Positions 38,097 to 47,198 are shown, counted from the first letter of the stretch. The stretch: DNA of 64,000 nucleotides from Neotamlana sargassicola (GCF_020523965.1 NZ_JAJAPX010000002.1:682001-746000); one strand, 5' to 3'. Notes: a model not told the origin generated them from the sequence alone. A program made the numbers and translations.

Positions 38097-39698
38097 ATGC
38101 AAAAACAAAGTCTTCCGTTTAAACAAACAGGTTACTTTTCGCAGTTAATTTGCGATTATTTAGACCAAAAAACAGAATTAAATGCGTTTTACAATAACTA
38201 CCCGAATTTAAGTAGCTTTAAAAAGCAAATAGAAGAAAAACAAAAAGGGTTTAGTAAAAATACGCGACTCGTTTTAGTAGAAAGTTTAAAACGGCAATAT
38301 GCTAAATTAAATACTTCAGATAAAACTTTAAATAATATTGATCTTTTAAAAGAAGATAACACATTTACAATTACAACAGGGCACCAGTTAAATTTATTCA
38401 CTGGGCCATTATATTTCTTGTATAAAATTGTAGCTACTATAAATTTAACAGAAGAATTAAAAAAGGAATATAAAGAACAACATTTTGTGCCTGTTTATTG
38501 GATGGCTACAGAAGATCATGATTTTGATGAAATAAACTATTTTAATTTTAAAGGAAAAAAAGTAGTTTGGAATAAAGCCGCAAGTGGAGCCGTTGGAGAA
38601 CTATTAACCGATGGGCTAGATGCTGTTTTTAATGTGTTTTCAACAGAATTAGGTAGTAGTAAAAATGCAGAAGCCCTAAAGCAGCTTTTTAAAAGAGCTT
38701 ATTTGGAGCATAGTAATTTAGCTGAAGCAACCCATTTTTTAGTAAACGAACTGTTTAAAGATTACGGTTTAGTAATTATTGATGCGAACCAAAGTGAATT
38801 GAAGCGGCTTTTTATTCCTTATATAAAAGAGGAATTAATAAAACAGACCGCTTTTAATGAAGTAAACCAAACAAATGAAGCTTTAGTTCAAGTTTCAGAA
38901 GCTTATAAAATTCAAGTAAACCCTCGTGAAATAAATCTGTTTTATCTAAATAAAAATTTACGAGAACGTATTGTTTTTCAAGATGAAGTTTATAAAGTTT
39001 TAAATACAGATATTACTTGGAGCAAGCGTGACATACTTAAACACCTCGACGAGGCACCAGAACGTTTTTCGCCAAACGTTATTATGCGTCCGCTTTATCA
39101 AGAAGTTATTTTACCTAATTTATGTTACATTGGTGGTGGCGGAGAGTTGGCATACTGGTTTCAGTTAAAAGATTTTTTTACAGCTGTAAATGTGTCTTTT
39201 CCTATATTGTTGTTGCGCAATTCTGTGTTGTTACAGTCCAATAATCAGCAAAAAAAGCTTGAAAAACTTAATATAAGTACCGAGCATTTATTCTTGAAAA
39301 AGCATGCATTTATAAATAAGCGTGTGCGAGATATATCGAATATAGACATTGATTTTTCATCTCAAAAAGAACATTTAGTAAATCAGTTTAAAGATTTATA
39401 CACATTAGCCGAACAAACAGATAAATCTTTTATAGGCGCAGTAAAAGCACAAGAAATAAAGCAAATAAAAGGCTTAGAAGCTTTAGAAAAGCGTTTGTTG
39501 CAAGCTCAAAAGCGCAAGTTAAAAGATGAGGTTGAGCGTGCTACCACAATAAAAAACGAATTATTTCCTAATGAAAGTTTACAGGAACGTTACACCAATT
39601 TTTCTGAAATATATCTGGAATATGGCGATAATTTAATTAAAGCCTTAGTTTCTAATCTAGAACCATTAAAATCAGAATTTTTAATAATCACGCTATAA
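38097..39698 (+). CDS. bshC: Bacillithiol synthase (cysteine-adding enzyme)
   Basis: Adds cysteine to glucosaminyl-malate in the last step of bacillithiol synthesis; cytosolic. 533 residues, the usual length. Recognisable parts: LPFKQTGYFSQLICDYL at the start, TITTGHQLNLFTGPLYFLYKI, VPVYWMATEDHDFDEI, RPLYQEVILPNLCYIGGGGELAYW and a C-terminal coiled coil (LEALEKRLLQAQKRKLKDEVERA). It is followed after 6 bp by a PLP decarboxylase, probably as one transcript. Bacillithiol replaces glutathione in Firmicutes and Bacteroidota. Confidence 0.93.
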   Translation: MQKQSLPFKQTGYFSQLICDYLDQKTELNAFYNNYPNLSSFKKQIEEKQKGFSKNTRLVLVESLKRQYAKLNTSDKTLNNIDLLKEDNTFTITTGHQLNLFTGPLYFLYKIVATINLTEELKKEYKEQHFVPVYWMATEDHDFDEINYFNFKGKKVVWNKAASGAVGELLTDGLDAVFNVFSTELGSSKNAEALKQLFKRAYLEHSNLAEATHFLVNELFKDYGLVIIDANQSELKRLFIPYIKEELIKQTAFNEVNQTNEALVQVSEAYKIQVNPREINLFYLNKNLRERIVFQDEVYKVLNTDITWSKRDILKHLDEAPERFSPNVIMRPLYQEVILPNLCYIGGGGELAYWFQLKDFFTAVNVSFPILLLRNSVLLQSNNQQKKLEKLNISTEHLFLKKHAFINKRVRDISNIDIDFSSQKEHLVNQFKDLYTLAEQTDKSFIGAVKAQEIKQIKGLEALEKRLLQAQKRKLKDEVERATTIKNELFPNESLQERYTNFSEIYLEYGDNLIKALVSNLEPLKSEFLIITL

Positions 39699-39704
39699 TA
39701 TTAC

Positions 39705-41075
39705 ATGCATAAAATAGATATAAATTTAGTTGAAATGACATTAGATGTCATGAAGTATACCATAGACCGTGTATCTAACACAAAATTTGATATTGGTATA
39801 CCTAAAAAGGCTGAAGAGTTAAAAGCATTGGTAGGCGAAACCATTACACCAAAAGGTGTGGGAGGCGAATATGCTTTCGATATGTGGAAAAAACACTTGT
39901 CAAAAGCTGTTGTGCCAATAGACCATCCTAGGCATTTAGCATTTGTGCCAGCATCTCCAACTCGAGCAGCAATTATGTTCGATTTGGTAACATCGGCATC
40001 AAGTATACACGGCGCCTATTGGATGGAAGGTGCAGGCGGTATTTTTTGTGAGAACGAAGCCATGTCCTGGATTGTGTCTTTAACAGGGCTACCAGAAGGT
40101 GCATTTGGTGTATTTACCAGTGGTGGTACTGCAGCAAATTTATCGGCTATTGTTACAGCCCGAGAACATTGGCGCGAAAATGCTGTTCATAAAACACAAC
40201 GCGGTTTAATTATAACATCTTCAGGAGCACATTCTTCCATTAAAGCTATGGCAAAAGTAGCAGATGTAGATATTTTGCTTGTTGAAACTGAAGATGTAAT
40301 GAGTGAAGAAGGTTTACAAGACTGTATAAACAGTTTAAGTAAAGATCAGCGTGAACGTTTATTTGCTGTTGTGGCAACTGGAGGAACAACAAATGCCGGA
40401 ATTATAGACGGTTTAACAGGAATTGCAAATATTTGTGAACAAGAAAATTTATGGTTCCATGTTGATGCTGCTTATGGTGGTGGTGCTTTGGTAGCAGATT
40501 CGGTAAGACATTTATTTAATGGCATTGAGCGTGCAGATAGCATAACTATAGATCCGCATAAATGGATGTTTTCGCCATACGATTGTGGCGCCGTAATATA
40601 CAAACAACCAGAATTAGCTAAAAAAGCGCATTCGCAACAAGGTTCGTATCTAGATATTTTTAAAGATGAAGGCGCTCATGGGTTTAACCCAACCGACTAC
40701 CAAATACAATTAACGCGTCGTGTACGTGGCTTGCCATTATGGTTTTCGTTAGCAACTCATGGCACAAACCGTTATAAAGAAGCCGTAGAACGCGGTTTAG
40801 AATTAGCACAAATTGCAGGAAAATTAATAGAGAATGAGCCACATGTCGAGTTGGTTAGAGAACCAAGTTTATCTTGTGTTTTGTATAGAAGAATAGGGTG
40901 GAAGCCTGAAGATTATACGCATTGGACATACGAGAACCAAAAATCGGGCTTTGCACTGGTAACACCAACAAAATGGAAGTCTGGAAATACTTATGAAACT
41001 GTTTCTCGTTTCTGCTTTATAAATCCTGATACTACAGAAGAGGATATAAAATTGATTTTAGAGTCAATGAAATAA
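39705..41075 (+). CDS. PLP-dependent group II amino acid decarboxylase
   Basis: A 456-residue PLP enzyme. The group II decarboxylase motifs are present: GVFTSGGTAANLSAIVTARE (phosphate loop), SSGAHSSIKAMAKVADVD, WFHVDAAYGGGAL (cofactor Asp) and SITIDPHKWMFSPYDCG with the Schiff-base lysine. The substrate (aspartate, glutamate or an aromatic amino acid) cannot be told from these motifs. It is 6 bp downstream of bshC. No terminator is obvious, but the following gap carries a long inverted-repeat element. Confidence 0.88.
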   Translation: MHKIDINLVEMTLDVMKYTIDRVSNTKFDIGIPKKAEELKALVGETITPKGVGGEYAFDMWKKHLSKAVVPIDHPRHLAFVPASPTRAAIMFDLVTSASSIHGAYWMEGAGGIFCENEAMSWIVSLTGLPEGAFGVFTSGGTAANLSAIVTAREHWRENAVHKTQRGLIITSSGAHSSIKAMAKVADVDILLVETEDVMSEEGLQDCINSLSKDQRERLFAVVATGGTTNAGIIDGLTGIANICEQENLWFHVDAAYGGGALVADSVRHLFNGIERADSITIDPHKWMFSPYDCGAVIYKQPELAKKAHSQQGSYLDIFKDEGAHGFNPTDYQIQLTRRVRGLPLWFSLATHGTNRYKEAVERGLELAQIAGKLIENEPHVELVREPSLSCVLYRRIGWKPEDYTHWTYENQKSGFALVTPTKWKSGNTYETVSRFCFINPDTTEEDIKLILESMK

Positions 41076-41089
41076 ATAAGTGTTTATTT

Positions 41090-41208
41090 TTCTCGATACA
41101 ATTCCTCGTGCCTCGGAATCACTCGAACCGACGAGTGTGCCTAGATTGATATTCTTTATAAATTCGGGTGAATTTGCGCAGAGCAACGAAGCAAATTTGT
41201 ATCGAGAA
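41090..41208. repeat. 119-bp inverted-repeat element between the decarboxylase and guaA
   Basis: The ends are a perfect 12-bp inverted repeat, TTCTCGATACAA (41090-41101) and TTGTATCGAGAA (41197-41208). Inside are smaller hairpins: ATTCC/GGAAT at about 41101-41119, CACTCG/CGAGTG and TTTGC/GCAAA. No gene. The element looks like the dispersed palindromic repeats common in Flavobacteriaceae genomes and could act as a terminator or a non-autonomous mobile repeat. Confidence 0.6.
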
Positions 41209-41346
41209 GTATTTTACCTTTAGTTGATATTAGTTAATTAATTTTTTTTGTTTTGTTAATTTTTAAAGATTAGGTTTAAAAAAAGTTTTGTTGACAATTA
41301 AGTAAAAAAATTACGACTCGTAATTAGCAATTAAAAAATCAATTAT

Positions 41347-41354
41347 TATTTTTG
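41347..41354 (+). promoter_or_regulatory. -7 promoter box (TATTTTTG) almost touching the guaA start
   Basis: Same box as the ferredoxin promoter. It ends only 3 nt before the guaA ATG at 41358. In Bacteroidota the start of transcription lies a few bases past this box, so the guaA message would be leaderless or nearly so. No -33 TTTG was found at the usual distance. Confidence 0.4.
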
Positions 41355-41357
41355 CGC

Positions 41358-42893
41358 ATGCAACACGACAAGGTACTTATTTTAGACTTCGGATCGCAAT
41401 ACACACAACTTATTGCGCGCAGAGTTAGAGAGCTTAACATCTATTCCGAAATACATCCATTTAACAAAATTCCAACTAATTTAAGCGAGTATAAAGCTGT
41501 AATTCTTTCCGGTAGTCCAAATTCGGTAAGAGGCGAAAAGGCTTTACACCCAGAATTAAGCGAACTACGTGCAAAAAAGCCAATGCTGGCAGTTTGTTAC
41601 GGCGCACAATATTTAGCCCATTTTTCGGGAGGAGAAGTAGCGCCATCAAACACCAGAGAATATGGTCGTGCTAATTTATCTTACATAAAAGGTGATGAGA
41701 TATTTTTTGAAGGTATAAATGAAGGTAGCCAAGTTTGGATGAGCCATAGCGATACCATTAAAAAATTACCTTCAAATGGTGTTTTATTGGCAAGTACAAC
41801 CGATGTTGAAAATGCTGCTTATAAAATAGAAGGCGAAACTACGTATGCTATTCAATTTCACCCAGAGGTGTATCATTCTACAGACGGGAAACTATTGCTG
41901 GAGAATTTTTTAGTAAAAATAGCAGGCCTAAATCAAGATTGGACACCACAATCGTTTGTTGAAGAAACGGTTGCTGCTATTCAAGAAAAAGTAGGAAACG
42001 ATAAAGTTGTTTTAGGCTTATCTGGAGGTGTAGATTCTACTATTGCTGCAGTTTTATTAAACAAAGCTATTGGAGATAACCTATATTGTATTTTCGTAAA
42101 TAACGGATTATTACGTAAAAATGAATTTGAAAACGTTTTAAAACAATACGAAGGCATGGGATTAAACGTTAAAGGTGTAGACGCATCGCAACGTTTTCTT
42201 GATGCTTTAAAAGGTATTGAAGACCCAGAGAAAAAACGTAAAGCTATTGGTAATGCTTTTATTGAGGTGTTTGATGATGAAGCACATAAAATTAAAGATG
42301 TTACATGGTTGGCTCAAGGTACTATTTATCCCGATGTTATTGAAAGTGTTTCGGCAACTGGTGGGCCGTCGGCAACTATAAAAAGTCATCATAACGTTGG
42401 TGGTTTACCCGATTTTATGAAACTTAAAATTGTAGAGCCACTACGTGCTATTTTTAAAGATGAAGTACGTCGTGTAGGTGCAAGTTTAGGGGTTAGTCCA
42501 GAATTATTAGGTAGACATCCGTTTCCGGGTCCTGGTTTAGGAATTCGTATTTTAGGGGATATTACGGCCGAAAAAGTGCGCATGTTACAAGAGGTTGATG
42601 CTATTTTTATTAATGGCTTAAAAGAATGGGGACTTTACGATAAGGTTTGGCAAGCTGGAGCTATGTTATTACCGGTTAATAGTGTTGGTGTAATGGGAGA
42701 CGAGCGTACGTACGAAAAATGTGTGGCGCTTCGTGCTGTTGAAAGCACCGACGGAATGACTGCAGATTGGGTTAACTTACCTTACGAATTTTTACAAAAA
42801 ACGAGCAACGAAATAATAAATAAAGTAAAAGGCGTTAATAGGGTAGTTTACGACATTAGTTCTAAACCACCTGCAACTATAGAGTGGGAATAA
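41358..42893 (+). CDS. guaA: GMP synthase (glutamine-hydrolysing)
   Basis: Converts XMP to GMP using glutamine and ATP. 511 residues from the ATG at 41358, which starts [17 protein letters not shown]; an in-frame TTG two codons upstream lies in the promoter box. The class I glutamine amidotransferase domain has catalytic cysteine C80 ([10 protein letters not shown]) and the QFHPEVYHS His-Glu pair. The ATP pyrophosphatase loop is [12 protein letters not shown], and the dimerisation domain ends in [12 protein letters not shown]. Works with GuaB; monocistronic. Confidence 0.97.
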   Translation: MQHDKVLILDFGSQYTQLIARRVRELNIYSEIHPFNKIPTNLSEYKAVILSGSPNSVRGEKALHPELSELRAKKPMLAVCYGAQYLAHFSGGEVAPSNTREYGRANLSYIKGDEIFFEGINEGSQVWMSHSDTIKKLPSNGVLLASTTDVENAAYKIEGETTYAIQFHPEVYHSTDGKLLLENFLVKIAGLNQDWTPQSFVEETVAAIQEKVGNDKVVLGLSGGVDSTIAAVLLNKAIGDNLYCIFVNNGLLRKNEFENVLKQYEGMGLNVKGVDASQRFLDALKGIEDPEKKRKAIGNAFIEVFDDEAHKIKDVTWLAQGTIYPDVIESVSATGGPSATIKSHHNVGGLPDFMKLKIVEPLRAIFKDEVRRVGASLGVSPELLGRHPFPGPGLGIRILGDITAEKVRMLQEVDAIFINGLKEWGLYDKVWQAGAMLLPVNSVGVMGDERTYEKCVALRAVESTDGMTADWVNLPYEFLQKTSNEIINKVKGVNRVVYDISSKPPATIEWE

Positions 42894-42928
42894 ATTTTTG
42901 TTGAAGTCTATTTTTAGCAAGTACACCC

Positions 42929-43041
42929 GCGTTAGGGATAGAAATGGAAAGCCCACAGCGATCCCGATTGTATCGGGGCGCGAGGACTTGTAATGAATAG
43001 CCCGACGCCGTTTGCGACAAAAATCGAAAACGGGGTAACGC
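42929..43041. ncRNA. Structured intergenic element, possible repeat or small RNA
   Basis: The 268-bp gap after guaA holds a GC-richer block closed by GCGTTA (42929-42934) and TAACGC (43036-43041). Inside are CCCGAT-TGT-ATCGGG (42963-42977) and a two-part hairpin CGTTT-G-CGA-loop-TCG-A-AAACG (43009-43032). The base composition is unlike the surroundings. The GTTAGGGAT ... TAACGCCC frame recalls a repeat I have seen in other Flavobacteriaceae. It could be a mobile repeat or a structured RNA; no coding potential was seen. Confidence 0.45.
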
Positions 43042-43161
43042 CCAATTAATTTTTGGCATGTTATGTGCTATAATTTTGTAGGTTTTTAATCTGTTTGCTT
43101 AAAAACTTACGTATATATTTTGGTTTATTACCGTTAACAAACTTACAGCTTACAAAGTAAA

Positions 43162-45090
43162 ATGAAGAAATTTTTAATAGCATTAATTTTAATAGGTTGG
43201 TTTACTACCGCTAGGGGACAAAACTTTAGTACGCATCGTGTAAAAGAGGGCGAAACCGTAGAAGCTTTAGCTAAACAGTATTATGTTACTCCTGCCGATA
43301 TTTATAGTTTAAACCCCGATGCGAAAAAAGGGTTGAAGGCCAATACTATTTTAATTATTCCTATTTCGAAATCTGAAAAGCCTAAAGTGACTGTTATTAA
43401 AGAGTTAAATGGTTTTAAGGAGCATAAGACTAAACGTAGAGAAACTTTATATGGCCTAGCGAAACAGTATAACATTACTGAAGATGAGATAAAAAAACAC
43501 AATACTTTTTTATATGCGAACCCTTTAAAAAAAGGTGATAAAATAAAAATCCCGGTTTTTAAAGTTACCGAAGTAGTAGAGGAAGTTCAAGAAACTACGG
43601 AATATAAGGTTTTGCCAAAAGAAGGTAAATGGCGTATTGCTTATAAATTTGGAATTTCGGTTAAGGAATTAGAAGATTTAAATCCAGAAATGGGCGAGGT
43701 TTTAAAGGATGGACAAATTATTAATGTGCCAAATGTTGAGAAGTCGGAACAGCAAGTAATAGACGAAAAGTATAGCTATTATAAAGTGCTTCCTAAAGAA
43801 GGGTTTTATCGCTTAAAATTAAAATTAGGATTAGAACAAACCCAGTTGGAAGGTTTAAATCCGGGGTTGGCCGAAAGCGGATTAAAAGAAGGTATGATTT
43901 TAAAAATACCATTTTCGAACGCGGTTGAAACCTTAACATCTTCGGGGTTACAGGCTATTAATCTTGCAGATAGTATTAGCGATTTTAGCACCAAGCATAT
44001 TGCTGTAATGTTGCCTTTTAGATTGCATAGAGTGGATTTTGACTCGGTGGTTGATACTAAACGCAGTATAAAATCGGATAGATATTTAAATGCTTCTTTA
44101 GATTTTTATTCGGGCGTTTTAATGGCTTTAGATTCTTTAAAAACACTTGGAGTTTCGGTAAAGGTGGATGTTTACGATACTAAAGGACAAGTAAGTGAAG
44201 TAGCTAAAATATTAAACGAAAATAACTTCGATACTGTTGATGCTGTTATTGGTCCCTTAACCACGGCGCCTTTCGATAAGGTTGCTTCGCAATTAAATAA
44301 AATGTCTGTGCCAGTTGTGTCGCCTATTGGGTCTAACTTAAAGCTTCATGGCAATGTGTTTCAGTCAAAACCTTCGGATGAGTTATTAAAGTCGAAAATA
44401 ATTAATTACATTAAAAAAGATTCGTTAGCGAAAAATATAGTTATTATTTCCGATAGTAAAACGGCTGATGTGGCTTTAGAATTAAAACGTGAATTTAATG
44501 CTGCGAAACCTGTTACTTCAAGAAAAGATAAGAAAACGGGTAAAGATGAATTTTTTGTAATAAAAGATGATATACAGGCTGTGCTTAAACCTGGTAGAAA
44601 TATTGTGTTTTTAGAAACATCGAACGAGGGGTTTGCCTCGAATGTATCTAGTATTTTGGCTTCGTTAAATAATAAAGTTTTGGTTGAAGGTGCGAAACCA
44701 ACCGAAATTATTTTAACTACAACAAACGAAAATGCTGCTTTTGAAGGCGACCAAATAAACAATACTCATTTATCGAGTTTACAATTCTTGTTTGCAACAA
44801 GCTCTAAAGAATCTAGTTTTAACGATACCAGTAGTTTTACTAAAAAATATGATAAGCTTTATAACATAACTCCTAATAAACGCGCTGTAAAAGGTTTCGA
44901 TTTAACTATGGACATTGTGTTGCGTTTAGTTACTTCAGAAAACTTATTTATTTCGGCAAAAAACACTTTGTTAACCGAGTATGTAGAGAATAAATTCTCT
45001 TACAAGCACAAGCTTTACGGTGGTTATTACAACGATAGTGTGTATTTGGTGAAATACGATAACTTATCGGTTGTCGAGGTTGAGCAATAA
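43162..45090 (+). CDS. LysM-repeat protein with type 1 periplasmic-binding fold domain
   Basis: A 642-residue secreted protein (signal LILIGWFTTARGQ). The N-terminal half carries up to four LysM-type modules (HRVKEGETVEALAKQYYV; HKTKRRETLYGLAKQYNI; YKVLPKEGKWRIAYKFGI; YKVLPKEGFYRLKLKLGL). From about residue 270 the protein has a Leu/Ile/Val-binding or LpoA-like fold: HIAVMLPFRLHRVDFDS, VDVYDTKGQVSEVAKIL, AVIGPLTTAPFDKVASQL. In Proteobacteria LpoA-type domains activate peptidoglycan synthases; a similar role at the cell wall is possible here but not shown. Confidence 0.8.
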   Translation: MKKFLIALILIGWFTTARGQNFSTHRVKEGETVEALAKQYYVTPADIYSLNPDAKKGLKANTILIIPISKSEKPKVTVIKELNGFKEHKTKRRETLYGLAKQYNITEDEIKKHNTFLYANPLKKGDKIKIPVFKVTEVVEEVQETTEYKVLPKEGKWRIAYKFGISVKELEDLNPEMGEVLKDGQIINVPNVEKSEQQVIDEKYSYYKVLPKEGFYRLKLKLGLEQTQLEGLNPGLAESGLKEGMILKIPFSNAVETLTSSGLQAINLADSISDFSTKHIAVMLPFRLHRVDFDSVVDTKRSIKSDRYLNASLDFYSGVLMALDSLKTLGVSVKVDVYDTKGQVSEVAKILNENNFDTVDAVIGPLTTAPFDKVASQLNKMSVPVVSPIGSNLKLHGNVFQSKPSDELLKSKIINYIKKDSLAKNIVIISDSKTADVALELKREFNAAKPVTSRKDKKTGKDEFFVIKDDIQAVLKPGRNIVFLETSNEGFASNVSSILASLNNKVLVEGAKPTEIILTTTNENAAFEGDQINNTHLSSLQFLFATSSKESSFNDTSSFTKKYDKLYNITPNKRAVKGFDLTMDIVLRLVTSENLFISAKNTLLTEYVENKFSYKHKLYGGYYNDSVYLVKYDNLSVVEVEQ

Positions 45091-45132
45091 TACTTGGTAA
45101 ATAGTCGTTTTTAGTTTTTAACTCCTAAAAAC

Positions 45133-45675
45133 GTGTACAGATTAGTATTTATTTGTTTATTTTTTCTTTTTAATGTGCAAGACGCTTCGATTAAATCGTG
45201 GCAAGCAAATTATAAGTTGACTTGGAATGATTTTAAAGGAAAACCAAAGGCGAATACTGGTGCCGTGGCAATTACTGCGTCTGGAATTACATTTGGATTT
45301 TCGATAACAGAAACAGACAACCATAAGGTTGTTGATTTCACAACAGAAGTTCATGCGCATTTTTACCCCGAAAAGTCTTGGTATTTGCCAAACAAAGCAA
45401 CAAAACATGTGCTTGGACACGAACAACTTCATTTTGATATTACAGAACTGTTTGCCAGAAAGTTTAGGCAGCGTATTAGCAAAATAAAAACGTCTAATAA
45501 TGTAAAACAAGAGTTAAAAACAGTGCATAATAATGTTAATAGAGAATTGGCGGCGTTTCAAAATAAATACGATGCAGAAACAGATTTTTCAAGAAATTTT
45601 GAAGCTCAATTACAATGGAAACTGTACATTGAAGACGAATTGAAAGCATTGGAAGATTTTGCGACAAATGATTAG
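45133..45675 (+). CDS. DUF922 protein with HExxH motif
   Basis: A 180-residue secreted protein starting at GTG (hydrophobic N-terminus LVFICLFFLFNV). The LGHEQLHFDITEL segment is an HExxH zinc-binding motif, and NYKLTWNDFKGKP is the conserved start of DUF922. A metallopeptidase role is inferred for the family, not demonstrated. It is 42 bp after the LysM/PBP1 gene and is probably co-transcribed. Confidence 0.75.
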   Translation: MYRLVFICLFFLFNVQDASIKSWQANYKLTWNDFKGKPKANTGAVAITASGITFGFSITETDNHKVVDFTTEVHAHFYPEKSWYLPNKATKHVLGHEQLHFDITELFARKFRQRISKIKTSNNVKQELKTVHNNVNRELAAFQNKYDAETDFSRNFEAQLQWKLYIEDELKALEDFATND

Positions 45676-45682
45676 TTTTTGT

Positions 45683-45829
45683 AAGAATCAAGAATCAAGA
45701 ATCAAGAATCAAGAATCAAGAATCAAGAATTAAGAATTAAGAAGCTAGAACTAAGAATCAAGATACTAGAAACAGCCAACAAAAAACAAACAACCAACAA
45801 CCAACAACAAATATCCAACAACCAACATG
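45683..45829 (+). repeat. Heptad-phased repeat tract filling the gap before the DUF3820 gene
   Basis: Reading in 7-base steps from 45683 gives AAGAATC six times, AAGAATT twice, then AAGAAGC, TAGAACT, AAGAATC, AAGATAC, TAGAAAC, AGCCAAC, AAAAAAC, AAACAAC, CAACAAC twice, AAATATC, CAACAAC and finally CAACATG, whose last three bases are the next gene's start codon. All 21 units keep the register, although they drift from AAGAATC to CAACAAC. Confidence 0.85.
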
Positions 45830-46057
45830 TTCCCCAATAAAGACTTTTTAATAAAACTAGCGCATACTAAAATGCCATTTGGTAAATATGAAGGTAGATA
45901 TTTAATAGATTTACCCGAGTATTACATTGTTTGGTACAATAGTAAAGGTTTCCCAAAAGGGCAATTGGGCGATATGCTTCGGCAAGTTTATGAGCTTAAA
46001 GTAAATGGTTTAGAAGATATTGTTAGGAATATAAAACAACAATTTCCTAAAAAATAA
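45827..46057 (+). CDS. DUF3820 family protein
   Basis: A 76-residue protein with the conserved core KMPFGKYEGRYLIDLPEYYIVWY and a helix ending in basic residues. In Bacteroidota it is a small cytosolic protein of unknown function; the motif resembles the exonuclease-associated 'MPFGKYKG' domain. The start codon is the last part of the heptad repeat tract. Confidence 0.8.
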   Translation: MFPNKDFLIKLAHTKMPFGKYEGRYLIDLPEYYIVWYNSKGFPKGQLGDMLRQVYELKVNGLEDIVRNIKQQFPKK

Positions 46058-46060
46058 ACG

Positions 46061-46570
46061 CTATTTAATGCGTTTTGCCTGTGTTGTAAACGATAAACCT
46101 TGTTGTCCCATAGTAGAATTCATAACACCTTCAAACAAAGGTTCTGGTGCGTTTAATGGTGTTTTCCATTCAAAAATAAAATTCGATCCGGTTCCACCAA
46201 TAACATCAATTTCATCAATTATAATTTCGGCAGTTTCAAGTGGTGCTAAAAAAATAGGTTGTTTAAAGTAGTTTCTTATGGAAGCGCCGTGGGTATCAAA
46301 ATATTCGGCTCTTAAAACATAAACAGTGTCGGTTTCGCTTATGTTTCTTAAACTTACCATAGAGGTTAAATTGTGTGTTTTATGCTCAGACATGCTGTAA
46401 ATTTGTGCATAAATAGAAAGGTAAGATTTGCCGTATTCTAAACTATCCGTTGGGTTAATTTTTGCATAACGTTTACTCCAGTTTTCGGGGTTTATAGAGC
46501 TAACTTCCTTGGTTTCTTCGCAGCCAATAAGTAAAACAGATACTAGTAATAATAATATAGTTGTTCTCAT
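46061..46570 (-). CDS. DUF3124 family lipoprotein
   Basis: A 169-residue lipoprotein (LLIGC, cysteine at 17). The body has the beta-rich DUF3124 pattern: YLSIYAQIYSMSEHKTHNLTSMVSLRN, FKQPIFLAPLETAEIIIDEID, and SNFIFEW. Function unknown. It converges on the DUF3820 gene with only 3 bp between stop codons. Confidence 0.78.
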   Translation of the reverse strand: MRTTILLLLVSVLLIGCEETKEVSSINPENWSKRYAKINPTDSLEYGKSYLSIYAQIYSMSEHKTHNLTSMVSLRNISETDTVYVLRAEYFDTHGASIRNYFKQPIFLAPLETAEIIIDEIDVIGGTGSNFIFEWKTPLNAPEPLFEGVMNSTMGQQGLSFTTQAKRIK

Positions 46571-46652
46571 TTTTGTTATTGGTTTTGGGTTAAGAAAACA
46601 GTAAAGTTGTTTTTAAATTATTGTTTTAAATCTACTAAAAAGAAATGGTTTT

Positions 46653-47108
46653 TTATAATTTTAATTGTCTAATAGCTTCGTAAATAGTAATACTTACAGC
46701 ATTAGCTAAATTTAGACTTCTAATATGTTCACTAAACATGGGGATTTTATAAAGTTGATTGGGATAATTTTCAATAATATCTTTTGATAACCCAACCGAT
46801 TCTTTTCCAAAAATTAAGAAGAAATCATCTTCAAACGGAATGTCCCAATGGTTTTTAGTACCATGACTTGATAGAAATGCCATTTTTTTTGAGGTGTTTA
46901 CACGGAAGAATTCTTCGGTGTTTTCATAATAAATTACTTCTAGATGTTGCCAATAATCTAAACCAGCACGTTTTAAGCGTTTGTCGTCTATTTCGAAACC
47001 AAAAGGCTTTACCAAATGTAGTTTTGCTCCAGAGGCCAAAGCTAAACGGCCAATATTTCCTGTGTTATTAGGTATTTCTGGTTCTATTAAAACAATATTT
47101 AAAGGCAT
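46653..47108 (-). CDS. trmL: tRNA (cytidine(34)-2'-O)-methyltransferase
   Basis: Methylates the wobble base ribose of tRNA-Leu using S-adenosylmethionine. 151 residues, the short SPOUT form. Seen: MPLNIVLIEPEIPNNTGNIGRLA, the trefoil-knot segments FFLIFGKESVGLSKDII and YKIPMFSEHIRSLNLANAVSI. Separated from the unit upstream by a strong hairpin at 47144-47170. Confidence 0.92.
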   Translation of the reverse strand: MPLNIVLIEPEIPNNTGNIGRLALASGAKLHLVKPFGFEIDDKRLKRAGLDYWQHLEVIYYENTEEFFRVNTSKKMAFLSSHGTKNHWDIPFEDDFFLIFGKESVGLSKDIIENYPNQLYKIPMFSEHIRSLNLANAVSITIYEAIRQLKL

Positions 47109-47143
47109 TGCATATAAAAGTTAATAAGCGGTAAATATAAAAT

Positions 47144-47170
47144 AACCTATTCTAAAAAATAGAATAGGTT
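47144..47170 (-). terminator. Terminator upstream of trmL, ending the small-ORF transcript
   Basis: Perfect 11-bp stem AACCTATTCTA / TAGAATAGGTT with an AAAAA loop, followed on the minus strand by ATTTTATATTT. It lies 29 bp after the stop of the 47-codon ORF and before trmL. Confidence 0.75.
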
Positions 47171-47198
47171 ACAAGTTATTAATAAAGCAATTAGTAAA

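Noticed and set aside
45683-45829. CRISPR-like array
   Set aside because: The unit is 7 bp without spacers and no cas genes are present; it is a simple tandem repeat.
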